A DNA stretch of 64,000 nucleotides from Anagrus nilaparvatae. Taxonomy: Eukaryota > Arthropoda > Insecta > Hymenoptera > Mymaridae. The first letter of the stretch is position 1. Each line of letters opens with the position of its first letter. Made by a program: the position numbers and the translations under genes. Below are positions 36,445-47,779 of this stretch, piece by piece. Where the stretch lies: positions 6,016,501-6,080,500 of the forward strand of contig JAKSXM010000007.1 of the NCBI GenBank assembly GCA_022575985.1. The letters are read 5' to 3'. Under the pieces are notes generated by a model that saw only the letters and a list, made by a program, of their open reading frames with translations, searched no databases and was not told the DNA's origin.

Positions 36445-37277
36445 TCAACTAAGGTAATCTAAATCTTCTGGAATTTCAAATTGTTTATTGAGTTTAGCTT
36501 CTTCGATGCCAAATTTATTTTTACACCATGTTTGGATAGCATATATATTATCAGTCCAAGCATTCGCTTCATCTTTGAAATTCTGTAATTGAATTAAAAT
36601 GTAATATTCATTGATATTAAATTAGAAATCTTAAATTTTAAAATTTATACTAACTTTAGCTTTTAACTCTATTGCGTTAATTACATCTGGATCGGAGTCA
36701 CTGAAATTAGCTATTTGCTTTTTTAATGCTATTTCCTTTTCTTTTAACTTTTGTATTTCATTAATTAGTGCTTCTTTTTCTTGAGAATTTTCCTCAGCAG
36801 ACTGTAAATATATAAAAATAAAACATCTTACACAAATTGAATATTTTTAATATTAAATATACAATGTTTATACCTGTAAGCTTAAAATTTCGCTATTAAT
36901 CTGTCCCAGTTTAGATTCTAAAGTAAGAAGTTTATTTCCCTCGGTAATAGCTAGCTCTTCTAACCTTCTTATATTTGCTCTAAAAAATATTTATTAATAT
37001 AATAAAGAATAACTTAAAAGTAAAGAATTATAATCTGCAATAAGATTTACTCAGGAAAAGACCAAAATACGACAGATGATCCAACTTTATCAGAATTCAC
37101 AACTCCATTATCGACTAATTCTTGTAAAACATCCTTAACTGATTGTGCAATGATTCCTGTCTCAGATGGGAGAATACTTTCAAGCTCTTTCAAACTATAA
37201 AATTCCTTTTTTTCATGAAAAAAATCTAACATTCTTACTCTTTTTTCTTCTGCTGATACTCTTTTTCTCTTAGACAT
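36445..37277 (-). CDS. Mnd1: Meiotic nuclear division protein 1 homologue (MND1), 4 exons
   Basis: Exons, in transcript order, are 37277-37051, 36979-36874, 36801-36655 and 36582-36445. All have GT-AG borders and agree in phase, giving 205 residues, the usual MND1 length. The N-terminus MSKRKRVSAEEKRVRMLDFF with LKELESILPSETGI and QSVKDVLQELVDNG is the winged-helix DNA-binding part. The middle (about 80-160) is a Glu/Lys/Leu-rich coiled coil. The C-terminus has the family signature AWTDNIYAIQTW, KNKFGIEEAKLNKQF and EIPEDLDYL. MND1 pairs with HOP2 in the nucleus and stimulates DMC1/RAD51 strand invasion in meiotic recombination. HOP2 is not in this window. The start is fixed by the conserved MSK(K/R) opening. 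No lesions are seen and the gene looks functional. Confidence 0.95.
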
Positions 37278-37812
37278 TTTGAATTACTTGAAATAAATTT
37301 TTAATCAAAATTATTTTAATCCAATTTTGCGACTTTTTTATGACTAAATCACTGTCTAAATTTGCTTTGAAAAAAATTTTTTTATACTGTAAAATTAAAA
37401 CAAACAGCAAAGCACATTATTTATATTATTTCTAAAATTTGGTACTAAAATAATTGCAATGCTTACTATTTCCAAACTAAATCTATAACAAACAAACTTC
37501 TAGAACTTTATTAACTAATTATTCATAATATTCAGCAAATATTGAACTATTTTTCACAGAACAACTGCGTATGAAAGTTTAAAGTTTAAACTGCCATCAG
37601 CTGATTGTTATTTTGAAAACAAAGCGCAACATGTGGATTGTTGTCGATAAGATAGAATTCTATTAATTTTTAAAAAATATTTAAATATTTGAATTTTAAT
37701 TTAAAATAGGTATTTCTAACTACTTTAGATATCACTAAAATAAGTTAACGTAATAAATAGTATAAAAAAAGATAAATCTTAAATCATAATTAAATTTTGT
37801 TTTGATATACAG
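37278..37812. other. 5' flank of MND1, AT-rich
   Basis: This stretch should hold the MND1 promoter. No specific element could be identified and no other gene is apparent. Confidence 0.4.
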
Positions 37813-38845
37813 CTTAAAAAAAAAACTAATAATTTAGCAAGCTTTTTAAATTACATATATGGGTGCTTTTCACAGGAACAGAATACATAGTGTCCCCCCC
37901 ACTTATATCCAAAACAAAAGCTCTTTTCCACTTTTTTTTCTTTTCAAAAGTTAATAAATAATTTTTTTTCAAAGTCCAAATCAACTGCGCATATATTGGT
38001 GAGTTAACGAAAAAGTTTTATTGAGCCTATGTGATCAAAATGTTAAAAACGTCCGCTGTCCTTTTGCTAAACTGTAAACTTTGAGTATTAACATACGGCT
38101 TAAAATTTGAATTTAAATTTTTCTGCTGGGTTCATATGACGTATTTAGGTCCTAAAAATTCATTTTTTTCAACAAAACAAATTTTTATGCAGTCCTCTTA
38201 GCGTATCGTCGTATTCAAGTCTGTCCCCGGTTTTAGCTATTTTTAAGCTTCCCACCATTTTACTAATGCGCAGTATATATTTACACGCTTTGTGGGTCTG
38301 TCTGCATTTTTTTTTTACTTAACTACTTATATATGAACTGTGGAGAACTTAAAATTTTAATAATAAAAGGTTTATCAACGAAATATTTCAATTTTAAATT
38401 TTTAAAACGCTCATACAAAATAAAAATGTTAAAAACGTCCGGGTCGTTTTCTCAAAGTTTATGCAATATTTTACTTAATGCATCTTGTTCAGTAACGTGT
38501 TTTGATGAAAAAATATGGTACCCAAGGTATGAGAAAATTTTGTGGCTTCAATCAAGAGCTATTTAAATATAAGCCTCAAAATGTTAAAAACGTCCGCGTT
38601 AAAAACGTCCGGATAAATAAAAAATCCCATAAGAATAACACGTAGAATTTTTTTTTACATTTGTAGCAGTGCCATTGAAAATTTTAGGTTATTTGGACCT
38701 TGAAAAACATAATACTACAAAAAAATTTGAAAAAAAAGGTAATAAGTGTTCTGCCGTAAACAATAAAAAAATATACAGTTCCCGTGAAAAACACCCATAT
38801 ATATATGTAATTTAAAAAGCTTGCTAAATTATTAGTTTTTTTTAT
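37813..38845. repeat. Foldback element carrying four copies of GTTAAAAACGTCCG
   Basis: CTAATAATTTAGCAAGCTTT with GGGTGCTTTTCACAGGAAC at the left is mirrored by GTTCCCGTGAAAAACACCC with AAAGCTTGCTAAATTATTAG at the right. The arms are about 70-90 bp. The exact 14-mer GTTAAAAACGTCCG occurs at 38042, 38428, 38583 and 38598, the last two in tandem with a 15-bp period. The spacing mirrors that of a different 14-mer in the element at 8 kb. The 77-residue plus-strand frame at 38333-38566 spans the second motif and has no recognised relative. Confidence 0.7.
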
Positions 38846-39609
38846 TTATGCGAGTCTAAATGAAGATAATTCATTTTTAAATTTATTTATGCGAATATGT
38901 AAACATTAATAAAAAATAATTTTATAAAAAACATATATTAAAAATAAAGTTATTACTTACAAGTTGTATATGAAACATAAAAATCAGGAAAATTATAAAA
39001 TGTAAAAAATTTGTGCACATATTGATTTTGCTGCATACAATTAACAATTTAATTTAGTATAATAGGTGTAGAATTTAAAAAAAATTCTAATACATACACA
39101 TATATACAACTAATATATATATAATTTTTATAAATTTTAGAAATAGAGAAAAAAAATGTCAAGCATAAATCATATAAAAAATAAAAAAAATTCTTTTATC
39201 CTTTAATTTGCAGAAATGATGCACCTACACAGACTTATTACATACATACACATATCAACATGACATTTTCTTTTTGTACTAAAATGGTTTTATGCTTGAA
39301 AGAAAAATTACATACGTGTTGTGGTCTACGTGTAGAAAATGTAAGCATACAAAAAACCACATATCAGAAGAAAAAGCGCATTATACCATTTTCAAAGAAA
39401 CTTATACTTTCGTGTATATTTTAATAAAATCGTGTCTTTTTTAAAAAATAACTCTAGACTCTATTTAGGATATATAGTATAAGTACTCTGTTAAACTACT
39501 TTTTTTGCAGAAAATATTAAGTTTCAAAATATAAGTTTGTTTATTTTTCAAACTAAAAGCTTAAAATTCCAGAAAAAAAAATTTTAAATATTTTTTAAAT
39601 TTACTTATA
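38846..39609. other. AT-rich intergenic stretch, no gene seen
   Basis: No gene was recognised. Short runs of TACATACATACACATAT-type low complexity occur near 39100-39260. Confidence 0.45.
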
Positions 39610-39955
39610 CATTGAAGAAAAACTTGCTTGCGGCGAGCGGAATCCCGACTACCGCAAGCTGAATTTTTCTGTTTGCCGCCACCGGATTTTCACTTGCGGC
39701 TAGCGGAATTTTGATTATGGCTGCTGGATTTTTTTTTGCTTGAACAATTAAATGACCTTAACGTAAAGAAAATTAAAAAAAAAATTTTTTTAAAGGAAGG
39801 AAAAAATTTTTTCAAATCTTCTTTACGTTTAAAGACCATTGCAATCATTTGAGCAAGGAAAAAAAATTCTGCAAGCCACACAAACGAAATTCCAACAACA
39901 GAATTTCTCTATCCGCGAACGATATTTTTCCACTTGCGGCAAGCAGATTTTTTAT
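39610..39955. repeat. CACTGAAAAAAATCCG-family inverted repeat (TTGCGGCGAGCGGAATCC variant)
   Basis: Repeated words CTTGCGGCGAGCGGAATCC, CACTTGCGGCTAGCGGAATT and CACTTGCGGCAAGCAGATTT surround a central inverted A/T core (ACGTAAAGAAAAT and its inverse CTTTACGTTTAAAG). It is related to the termini of the 5.86-7.75 kb element and to 60.05-60.24 kb. There is no coding potential. Confidence 0.6.
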
Positions 39956-40178
39956 TCATATAGCCAGTCAAAATAATTTGACTTGTACAATACAAATTTT
40001 TTGACGAATTTCGGTTCTTGATTAGAATACAGATGGCCAAATTAACATGACCCGTACATCAGCGTTAAGGTTCAGTTCCTGTTTCTCATTTTACTTTACT
40101 TCAAGTATTTTCCAAATAAATCGATGCATTAATTAAATCGACTATGCCTTAAACCCATTTATACCTATTTTTCTCAAA

Positions 40179-40652
40179 ATACACTCACAAAACTTTATTG
40201 GTAAAAATTACCCTTTTGATTAGTAAAATAATTTGAAGTTGTCAAAATGGCGTTTTATGTTATTTTTTACCAACACATATTTTATAAACAAAATTTGGTT
40301 TTAGATACTATATAAGGAACCAAAATTGTATAAATTATAAAATATAAATTATTAAAAAAAATAAACAAAAAAAAATTAATTAAAAAAAAAAAAATTAAAA
40401 AAAAATTAAAAAAAAAAAAAAAAAAAAAATTAAGAATTAAAAAAAAAAAAAAACATGTGAGAGAGTGAGAGTATAATAAAATTTTGTAATAAATCTTCTT
40501 CAAGAAAAATTACCCTTAATTGTAGTAAAAAATAATGGACAAAAGTGTAAAATGTAATATTTTCAATTCTTCAAATAAGTTTACTAAAATTAATAGTAAA
40601 ATCTTCCAGTTGCAAAAGTAGATTTTACTCAACATTTTTTCTCAGTGTACAC
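40179..40652. repeat. TA-flanked MITE, TACACTCACAAAACTTTATT end
   Basis: The left end TACACTCACAAAACTTTATT and the right end CATTTTTTCTCAGTGTA are each bounded by TA. The segment GTAAAAATTACCCTTTTGAT through TTATTTTTTACCAACACATA recurs inverted at 50690-50783, showing a second, partial copy. The centre is a long A-rich tract. The T-rich 73-residue minus frame is an artefact. Confidence 0.6.
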
Positions 40653-41254
40653 TCGCAAAAAAAAAAACCACGACGTCTTACCAGATGGTTAACCACCAGG
40701 TATTTTAAGAAAATAATAAGACCCTGAGGATGAAAATGAACCCTGGGGGTATAATTTTTAATTTTTCGACCCAACATATTTTCCGATTTTCCAAGATGGC
40801 GGACCACAAAACTTAAAAATATTAATTTTTAGCTTTACAAGGGGGTTTTTTAGGGTGAGAAAATGAATTTTGGGTGGAAAATATTCATTTTTATTTTTAT
40901 ATACTTGCATACGTTTAAAATACATATAATGAAATACTTATTACATCTACAAAAAACACCAGTCCTTCAATATTATTAAATTTTCTATACATTTCTTATC
41001 TTTTTGTTAAAACTATGTTTCGCATCATTTCAGTTTATTATACAAATGAATATTATAATTAATATGTTAAATTAAATTTTATTTTCATTGTTTATTTAAA
41101 TATTATAAATAAATTTAAAAAAATGATGAAAAACCACTAGATTTACTCAATAGAGCTAAGAAAAGTATTAGAAATATTGATAAACAATTTTATAAGTTTT
41201 ACCAATACGGAAAGACATTAGTCTGGGGTAAAGTTTGCAAAAAAAGGTCAAACC

Positions 41255-42935
41255 TCAAACTAATAATGAAAGAGCATGAATCTAGATGGAACTGTTTGCA
41301 TTCGTATAAGAAAAAAAATGCTAAAAAAGCGATTCAACGGAAAATACTATCGTATATCAAGGGGTGATTTTTACCCCAATTTTGACCTAATATAATAATT
41401 AAGTTAAAAATATTTTTTTTCACTTTTTAATAATACATTTTTATTATATGGGCCACTAAATTCAGATTTGATGTCAAAAATTACATTGAACATGTTCTAA
41501 AGGGTGAAGTTGCCCTTTTTTCACCCAAAATACCCCAAAAATTTACATTAACCCTTAGGATACTTTTTTTTTGAAAATCAAAGTAACTCGAAGTCACTAG
41601 TTAGATTTTTTAGAGCGCTGATCACAAATTTTATGTCAAAACTGCTATTCAAGGTGTTGCAGTCTCAATCCCTAAAAAACATTTGTTTCTATTTAAAGGC
41701 ATATAGGACGCTGAACTCAGCCATAAATGATGTTTAAGAAATTAGTATACAGTAACATAACGATACCCTAAGACATACACCTACACAATCTAAGGAAATG
41801 GTCTATAAAAAAAACGACACGTTATGCCTTACACCGACAAAACTTAAGTAAGTAATCTATAATCAAAAAAATGACTAGTCAAGCCTTACACCCACAAAAT
41901 CTAAGGAAGAAATCTAAAATTAAAAAACGACACATCAAGCCTTACACTTAAAAAACGTAAGGAAGTAATCAAAAATCTAAAATTAAAAAACGACACGTCA
42001 AATCTTACACCCAAAAAACCTAATAAAATAATATAAAATGAAAAAATGACATGTCTAACCTAACACCCGCAAAAACTAAGGAAGTAATCAAAAATTAAAA
42101 AAAGACACGTAAAGTCTTACATCCGAAAAACCTAAGAAAGTAATATAAAATGAAAAAAAGACACGTCAAACCTTACACCCATTACATCTGAGGACGAAAT
42201 CAAAAATTAAAAAATGACACGTCAAACCTTACACCCATAAAACCTAAGGACGAAATCAAAAATTAAAAAACGACACATCAAGCCTTACACTCACGAAAGG
42301 TAAGGAAGTAATTAAAAATGAAAAAACGACACGTCAAGCCTTACACCCATAAAACCTAAGGAAGTAGTATAAAGTGAAAAAACGACAATTCAAGCCGTAC
42401 CCCCACAAAACCTAAGAAAGTAATCTAAAATGAAGAAATGACACATAAAACCTTACACCTCAAAAACCTAAGAAAGTAATCAAAAATGAAAAAATAACAC
42501 TTCAAACCTTACACCCAAAAAGCTTAAGAAAGTAATCTAAAATGAAAAAATGACACGTTAAACCTTACACCCACAAAACCTATAGAATTGGTCTATAAGT
42601 TAAAAACGACACGTCAAGCATAACAACAACAAAACCTGAAGAGTTGCGCTGCAAAACCTATACTAGACTCTTTTAATACAGAAAAAAACATTCTTTTCAA
42701 AAATTGAGTTCCTGAGAAGTAAAAGGGGTTAAAATAAGTGGGTTATTCATACGAATAGCATTTTCTGCATCATATAACCATAATGCATTATTAAAAAGTG
42801 AAGAAAAAAAAACATTTTTTATTTACTTGCTATACTGAGGAGAAAAAGCGTGAAAAATTGTGGAAAACATCACCCTTTGAAAAACTATAGTATTTTGCAA
42901 AAGGTTTGATCTCAATTTATGCTCTTTCATTATTA
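41255..42935. repeat. Foldback element with a central minisatellite
   Basis: AATAATGAAAGAGCATGAA on the left is mirrored by the inverse TTTATGCTCTTTCATTATTA on the right (about 42915-42945). Inner flanking words match the decaying GGGTGAAAA-type repeats of the 5.86-7.75 kb element. It appears to be a copy of that family without clear CACTG termini. The minisatellite at 41760-42650 occupies the middle. Confidence 0.6.
41760..42650 (+). repeat. 57-bp minisatellite, about 15 degenerate units
   Basis: The unit consensus starts ACGACACGTCAAGCCTTACA and continues CCCACAAAACCTAAGGAAGT, then an A-rich link (AATCAAAAATGAAAAA). I count about 15 units at a period of about 57 bp with 10-20% divergence by eye. 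A single related unit lies at the centre of the 5.86-7.75 kb element. Confidence 0.85.
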
Positions 42936-43050
42936 TTTAGAAATAAATAACTTTTTACCCTCAACTTATACTCAATTTTTATTGTACCCGATCTGTTTTA
43001 AAACGTAATAAGAATAATTCAAAAATTTAATTTTTTTAATTCTATTACGT

Positions 43051-44946
43051 TTAAACCATATTCCGTGGTTTAACAAATATTTTATAAATTTTCATCTTCT
43101 TTATGGTTTTTCGTTTTATTTTCATTTTTACGAATTTGAGTAGTTTTTTTATTGCTGATTTCAGAAACGGATAATAAAACCAAATGTATTCCAAAAGCAA
43201 ACCGAACAGTGAAATACAAATTCCTAAAATCATTAGCCACAGTAAAATTATAGGTAAAGTGTCCTCTTCGTCTTCAATTTCTTCAGTTGCTGTTTTTTTA
43301 CTGATTTTGTTAGCGTGGTCATAATCAGATCTCCATTTTAGGTCTAGTCCAGCTTCGTAAATTCTTAAATTAAGATTAGCAAATTTATTTCTTAATGGAG
43401 AATTGTGAGGAAACTGAATAACGTAATATGATTGATACAACATTAAATCAGTTATTTTGTATTTAATTCCATTCAAGATATTGTTATTTTGATTCAGAAG
43501 TTTTTCAGCTTCATCGTTAGCAAAGATAGCAGTTTTTTCATTCGAATAAATTTCATTATCTAATTCTAATCTCATAATATCCGTAACGTTTTTAATAATA
43601 CCTTCAGCGAATCTTTTTAAGTAACTTACACGTAATGCATTACCAGTACATACTACAGTAAGATTCTTTTTGAATATGTCTTCAAAAGATTCAACCGCTG
43701 GTATTTCTTTGGTAGAATATTTTAGTGTCGTGACATCAGAAACAAGATCAGAAACGAAAAAAAGCGAAACAGCAAATAAAGTAAAGAATATTATTTTTGT
43801 TCTTAAATTACGACGAGGATCCATGTTTACGCCTAAACCTAACATCATGCTGTAAATATTAAATGCTGACCACTCATCTTTTTTTAATTTGAAAATGTAA
43901 ACACTGAATAAGAATATAAAAATTATTCCAAACAAGCAGGAGATGGAGACAAAAATTTCATTAGAAAATACCAAATTCTTTGCCCTTAAAATTGGTGTAA
44001 CCAGAACAAATTTATTAAGCTCCGCGATTACTATATTCAATACATTGTATGATATGTAATTACTTATTTTACTAATACATAAATCTATTTGCTTTGTAAG
44101 AATTTGACTATTTACTGAAATATGACTTTGTACTGGTATAAACGTCGAAGTTACATTTAGAGAATTCGCAAAACATTCGTAAGATTTATACAAACGTATT
44201 AGTATATACAAATCCCCTCCAAAATTATAATTCTTTAAATAATTTTTATAAAGTTTGGGCCAATTATATTCATTAACTCCTGTTCTCATTTTGTAGCCAT
44301 TAATCTTATCAAATGTATCAGGAAAAATTATAAAAGATGAATCTTTGTTTAAACTTTTCATAACGACAGATTTTGACAATCGGTTAGAGTAAATAATAGA
44401 AGGATTTTTAGAACCTATTTTATAAAATATGGTACAGTCATAAAAATTTAAGTAATCTGCAGTTTTAAACAATTTCAAATCGATTTCTTTAGTTCGTAAG
44501 TTATTCAAATTAATAAAGAAAAAAATTTTAGTATTTGTTAAATAAAACAGAGATTGATAAATTAGTTTGAAAGCATTAAAAGATTTTTTGTCTAGTTTAT
44601 TTAAGTCACTTTTACCTAGAACAATAATATGCAGAGGTGCAGAAATATTGCGATTATACTCAATTGCGTGTTGATTCCATTTCATAAATACTCGGGGTTC
44701 GTTTAGGTCAACGACAACGGTTGGGACATGATTTATCAAGTACTTATACGTTCTAAGGTAGTTATTTTCATCAACTAAATCACTTCCATTTTTGTAGTCC
44801 GAATATAAAATGATCCTATTTGGTTGTACTTCTTTCAATACTTGACCTAGCAAGACTTCCACTTCAAACGATTGCACCAAATCCAATAGTGTAATAAAGC
44901 AAATTAAACGGGATATCTTCATTTTCAAATCGGATGCGATGTTCAA
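43051..44946 (-). CDS. Divergent ionotropic receptor (iGluR-related IR), intronless, 631 residues
   Basis: A single uninterrupted exon. Start at 44946; a second Met nine codons in (44922) begins a better signal peptide (MKISRLICFITLLDLVQS). Residues about 27-310 form the extracellular ligand-binding lobe S1. M1 lies at about 332-352 (ISCLFGIIFIFLFSVYIF). There is then a short pore segment with LGLGVNMDPRRNLR, M3 at about 384-402 (IIFFTLFAVSLFFVSD) followed by LVSDVTTLKYSTKEIPAVES, the S2 lobe with FPHNSPLRNKFANLNLRIYE (about 512-531), and M4 at about 564-592. That order is the insect IR/iGluR plan. The length suits divergent IRs, which lack the large amino-terminal domain of glutamate receptors. 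The canonical glutamate-binding residues are not evident, as is usual in IRs. It likely acts in sensory neurons with a co-receptor. The ligand is unknown. No neighbouring IR copies are in the window. Confidence 0.85.
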   Translation of the reverse strand: MNIASDLKMKISRLICFITLLDLVQSFEVEVLLGQVLKEVQPNRIILYSDYKNGSDLVDENNYLRTYKYLINHVPTVVVDLNEPRVFMKWNQHAIEYNRNISAPLHIIVLGKSDLNKLDKKSFNAFKLIYQSLFYLTNTKIFFFINLNNLRTKEIDLKLFKTADYLNFYDCTIFYKIGSKNPSIIYSNRLSKSVVMKSLNKDSSFIIFPDTFDKINGYKMRTGVNEYNWPKLYKNYLKNYNFGGDLYILIRLYKSYECFANSLNVTSTFIPVQSHISVNSQILTKQIDLCISKISNYISYNVLNIVIAELNKFVLVTPILRAKNLVFSNEIFVSISCLFGIIFIFLFSVYIFKLKKDEWSAFNIYSMMLGLGVNMDPRRNLRTKIIFFTLFAVSLFFVSDLVSDVTTLKYSTKEIPAVESFEDIFKKNLTVVCTGNALRVSYLKRFAEGIIKNVTDIMRLELDNEIYSNEKTAIFANDEAEKLLNQNNNILNGIKYKITDLMLYQSYYVIQFPHNSPLRNKFANLNLRIYEAGLDLKWRSDYDHANKISKKTATEEIEDEEDTLPIILLWLMILGICISLFGLLLEYIWFYYPFLKSAIKKLLKFVKMKIKRKTIKKMKIYKIFVKPRNMV

Positions 44947-45530
44947 AATACCTTAAAAGAAAAAATTAATTTGCGTTGATATTTTATTTTGATTTTGATA
45001 TTTAATTAAGGATTCATTCAATTACACTGTATAAAAAAAACCCAATACAAGTAAAAATATTATTTTTTCCGTTTTTGTTTAAATAATAGCCAAATACTTA
45101 AGCCTAAAGGAAATTAGCTGACATACATAGCCATACCAACCTGATTGACATGCTGTAGGTATAATAGTTATAAAGCTCTCATATTATCGTTAGATTCAAC
45201 ATTATATTATTTATATACATAAATGAGAGCGTTAGCTTCTTGGGATTTGTTTTGGAAGTTTTTACTGACTATTTGTTTATCACAGACACCCTAGATTCCA
45301 AAAGTTACTTTCTAATATTGCATGTATCTGTAAACTCAAATTATTGTCCATGCTTTTTTATTTTACCATAAACACAAATTATTCATCTGTCCTAAATTTA
45401 AATTATTCAAAGTCCCATTTGATCCTTTCCCGACGGTTACCAGGCCTTGAGTGGTGCCTCTCCCTATATAGAGATGTTCCAAGTTACAAAATGGATTTGT
45501 ACATGCCGACCTAAATGCACAACCTAAATT
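44947..45530. other. 5' flank of the IR gene, no other gene seen
   Basis: AT-rich. No specific promoter element was recognised. Confidence 0.4.
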
Positions 45531-45917
45531 CATGGAATATGTTTACTTCTAGCTAATGACTAGGTATACCAATTATAATGCATAAATGCTACGCAACGTA
45601 ACAGCATCATACAATTTTTTAATTTTATAATTTATAATTATCACCTTAATAGCAGTTAAGATTCTAAAACCAAACTATATTGATTCACTAAACGCGTATA
45701 AAATAATAATTTGGATTTAGGGATCTAGAATAAAAATTATTCCAAGTCCCTAAAACCGAATTTTTTTAATTCCCTAAATCAAAATTATTCCAAGTCCCTA
45801 AAAGTGAATTATAAGCCCAGATTTTTTAAAGTCTAAAACTATAGTAAATTTGACCCCCCCCCCCCTCCCTTGATTTTCAAATTCTGAAGTATCCACTCCC
45901 TATAAACATGTTCCGTG
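45531..45917. repeat. CATGGAACATGTT-family MITE (copy 4)
   Basis: CATGGAATATGTTTACTTC at the left and AAACATGTTCCGTG at the right bound it. The interior has TTCCAAGTCCCTAAA repeats and a run of 12 C followed by TCCCTTGATTTTC, as in the copy at 3475-3783. Confidence 0.7.
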
Positions 45918-47415
45918 TTAATAGCTTTTAAAACCTACTAGCACATAGAATAGCTATTTTTTAAACAAGGAACGAAATATTGATTTTAAGGACACACGCA
46001 ATAGTTTATTCCGCGATTTAAAAAAGCATACACGATTTAATAAGACCACACACGTATAACCGTGTTGTTTTTAATATAAAAGACAAAAAAGGTGTCCTGT
46101 CCAGGTTAGATCCAAATGTAATAGAAAAATTATTACATTTTAAAGGTGAAAAAAATAAAAACCACTTATAATGTTTCTTTGTACCTAATTTAATGTCTAC
46201 AATATCAAAAGATCCTAAAGTCCCATTTGACCTCACCCCCTCATTCTGTTATCCCCATTTTCCTCTCGATTTCTGAATTCCCAGTTAGCGCTTTCTATAA
46301 ACAGGTAACAACTGCATATTACAAAAATGAGTGATATCATATGAGACCCAAACCATGGAAACCGTAAATACCCGAATATTAACATAAAACATGTTTATAC
46401 CGAGGGATACTCCATAAAGCGAGAAAATTAAGCAGAAAGTCAAATGGGACTTTAAATAATTTCGATTTTGGGACCAGAATAATACTGTTTTAGGGACTAA
46501 TGCGATTTTAAAAAGTATTTTTTGGAAAATATTTGTAAAATTCGAGAGGTCTGAATCTTTTTTTGATCAATAGTTCGTTAATAGCACGGCAATGCTTTTA
46601 GCATAGTGCGTAAAGCAAAAATAAAACGATATTGATTTGAGTATTTAATTTAATTATTTTTATCTTTCAATAAAAAAATATGTTTTTACTTTGAAAGTCA
46701 TCGAAGTTAAAAAAAAAAAATTATGCAGAATGTTAAAAAATTTACCAGTTCAATTTTTCTGTTCCATTTGATGTGTAGTTTAAAATATTTCAAATTAAAA
46801 CTTATCCTTGAAATATGAAATATTGATTTCAGTAGCTGTGACAAATTAGAATCGATGATTTCATGACAACTGCATTGATTTTTCTGAAATAATAAATAAT
46901 GAAAAAATTTATTATTTTAATTTACTAAAAAAATCTTTTTACTTTAAAATTAAAAATAAAATAATAAAAAATACAACAATCTGAATTAATATTTTTGTTA
47001 ATGACTCTATTGCTCATAATTTATAAGAATTAGATTCACCAAAATAATATGAATTTATATAATTTTTGGTAAAAGATTTTTTATTTTTTTTGCAAATATA
47101 TATATTAAGCTAATTTTTAGACTCTTAGATGCTTAAAAACAGGTTTCAAAGATAACCATTGTCTATATGTGAAATGGTAGATGTTACTGGTGAGATCCTT
47201 TAATTGTTACGGTATGAAGATTCAATGATTTCTCTAAAAAATCTCAAACCACCTTATTTTTAAGTTGGACGTAATATCTCATTTTTTCCATTGAAGTATA
47301 AAATGACATCCATTTACCAAATAGTCATTTTTAATTTTATTATCTTTTTATAATTTATAGGATATATTTATATTTATAAGTTCTTTTTTGAGTCAAGAAA
47401 TTATAATTTTTTTAA
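45918..47415. other. AT-rich intergenic stretch with repeat fragments
   Basis: Fragments related to the CATGGAACATG family (CCCATTTGACC, AAATGGGACTTTAAATAA) occur at about 46215-46500. A fragment of the large GGAACC-unit family (TGGACGTAATATCTCATTT) lies near 47270. No gene was recognised. Confidence 0.45.
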
Positions 47416-47772
47416 TATGGAACATGCTTATAGGAAATGGGTACCTTAGAAAACTGAAAATCAAGGGGGGGGGGGTCAAAAATGTCCGACTTAAGGGGGG
47501 TGGTCAAATTGTCCAATTTAAGGAGGGGGGTCAATTGGGACTTAGAATAATTTCGATTTACGGAAATAATAATCAGGCATAAGCAGGAGTGATTTTTCGA
47601 TTTAGGGACTTAGAATAATACGCGTTTAGGGAATCAGAATAGTTTGGACTTAGAATCTTAAAATCTAGTAAAAAGGTGATAATTACAAATTATAAAAATA
47701 GAAAATTGTATCGTAATGTGGCGTAAAATTTGTATTACACCTAGCCCTTAGCTGTAAGTAAGCATGTTCCAT
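47416..47772. repeat. CATGGAACATGTT-family MITE (copy 5)
   Basis: ATGGAACATGCTTA at the left and TAAGCATGTTCCAT at the right bound it. The interior has a run of 11 G (47465-47475), further G tracts and AATTTCGATTTACGG words, inverted relative to copies 1 and 4. The 64-residue frame is a repeat artefact. Confidence 0.75.
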
Positions 47773-47779
47773 GCATCTT

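Noticed and set aside
38333..38566. 77-residue plus-strand frame containing one 14-mer motif
   Set aside because: No homology was recognised, and the equivalent place in the 8-kb element does not keep an open frame.
40282..40503. 73-residue Phe-rich frame
   Set aside because: Translation of a poly-A/T tract inside a MITE.
41760..42650. Possible CRISPR-like array of regular repeats
   Set aside because: Units are directly tandem and degenerate without unique spacers, in a eukaryotic context; it is a minisatellite.
43670..43855. 61-residue plus-strand frame inside the receptor gene
   Set aside because: Antisense shadow of the 631-residue ionotropic receptor exon.
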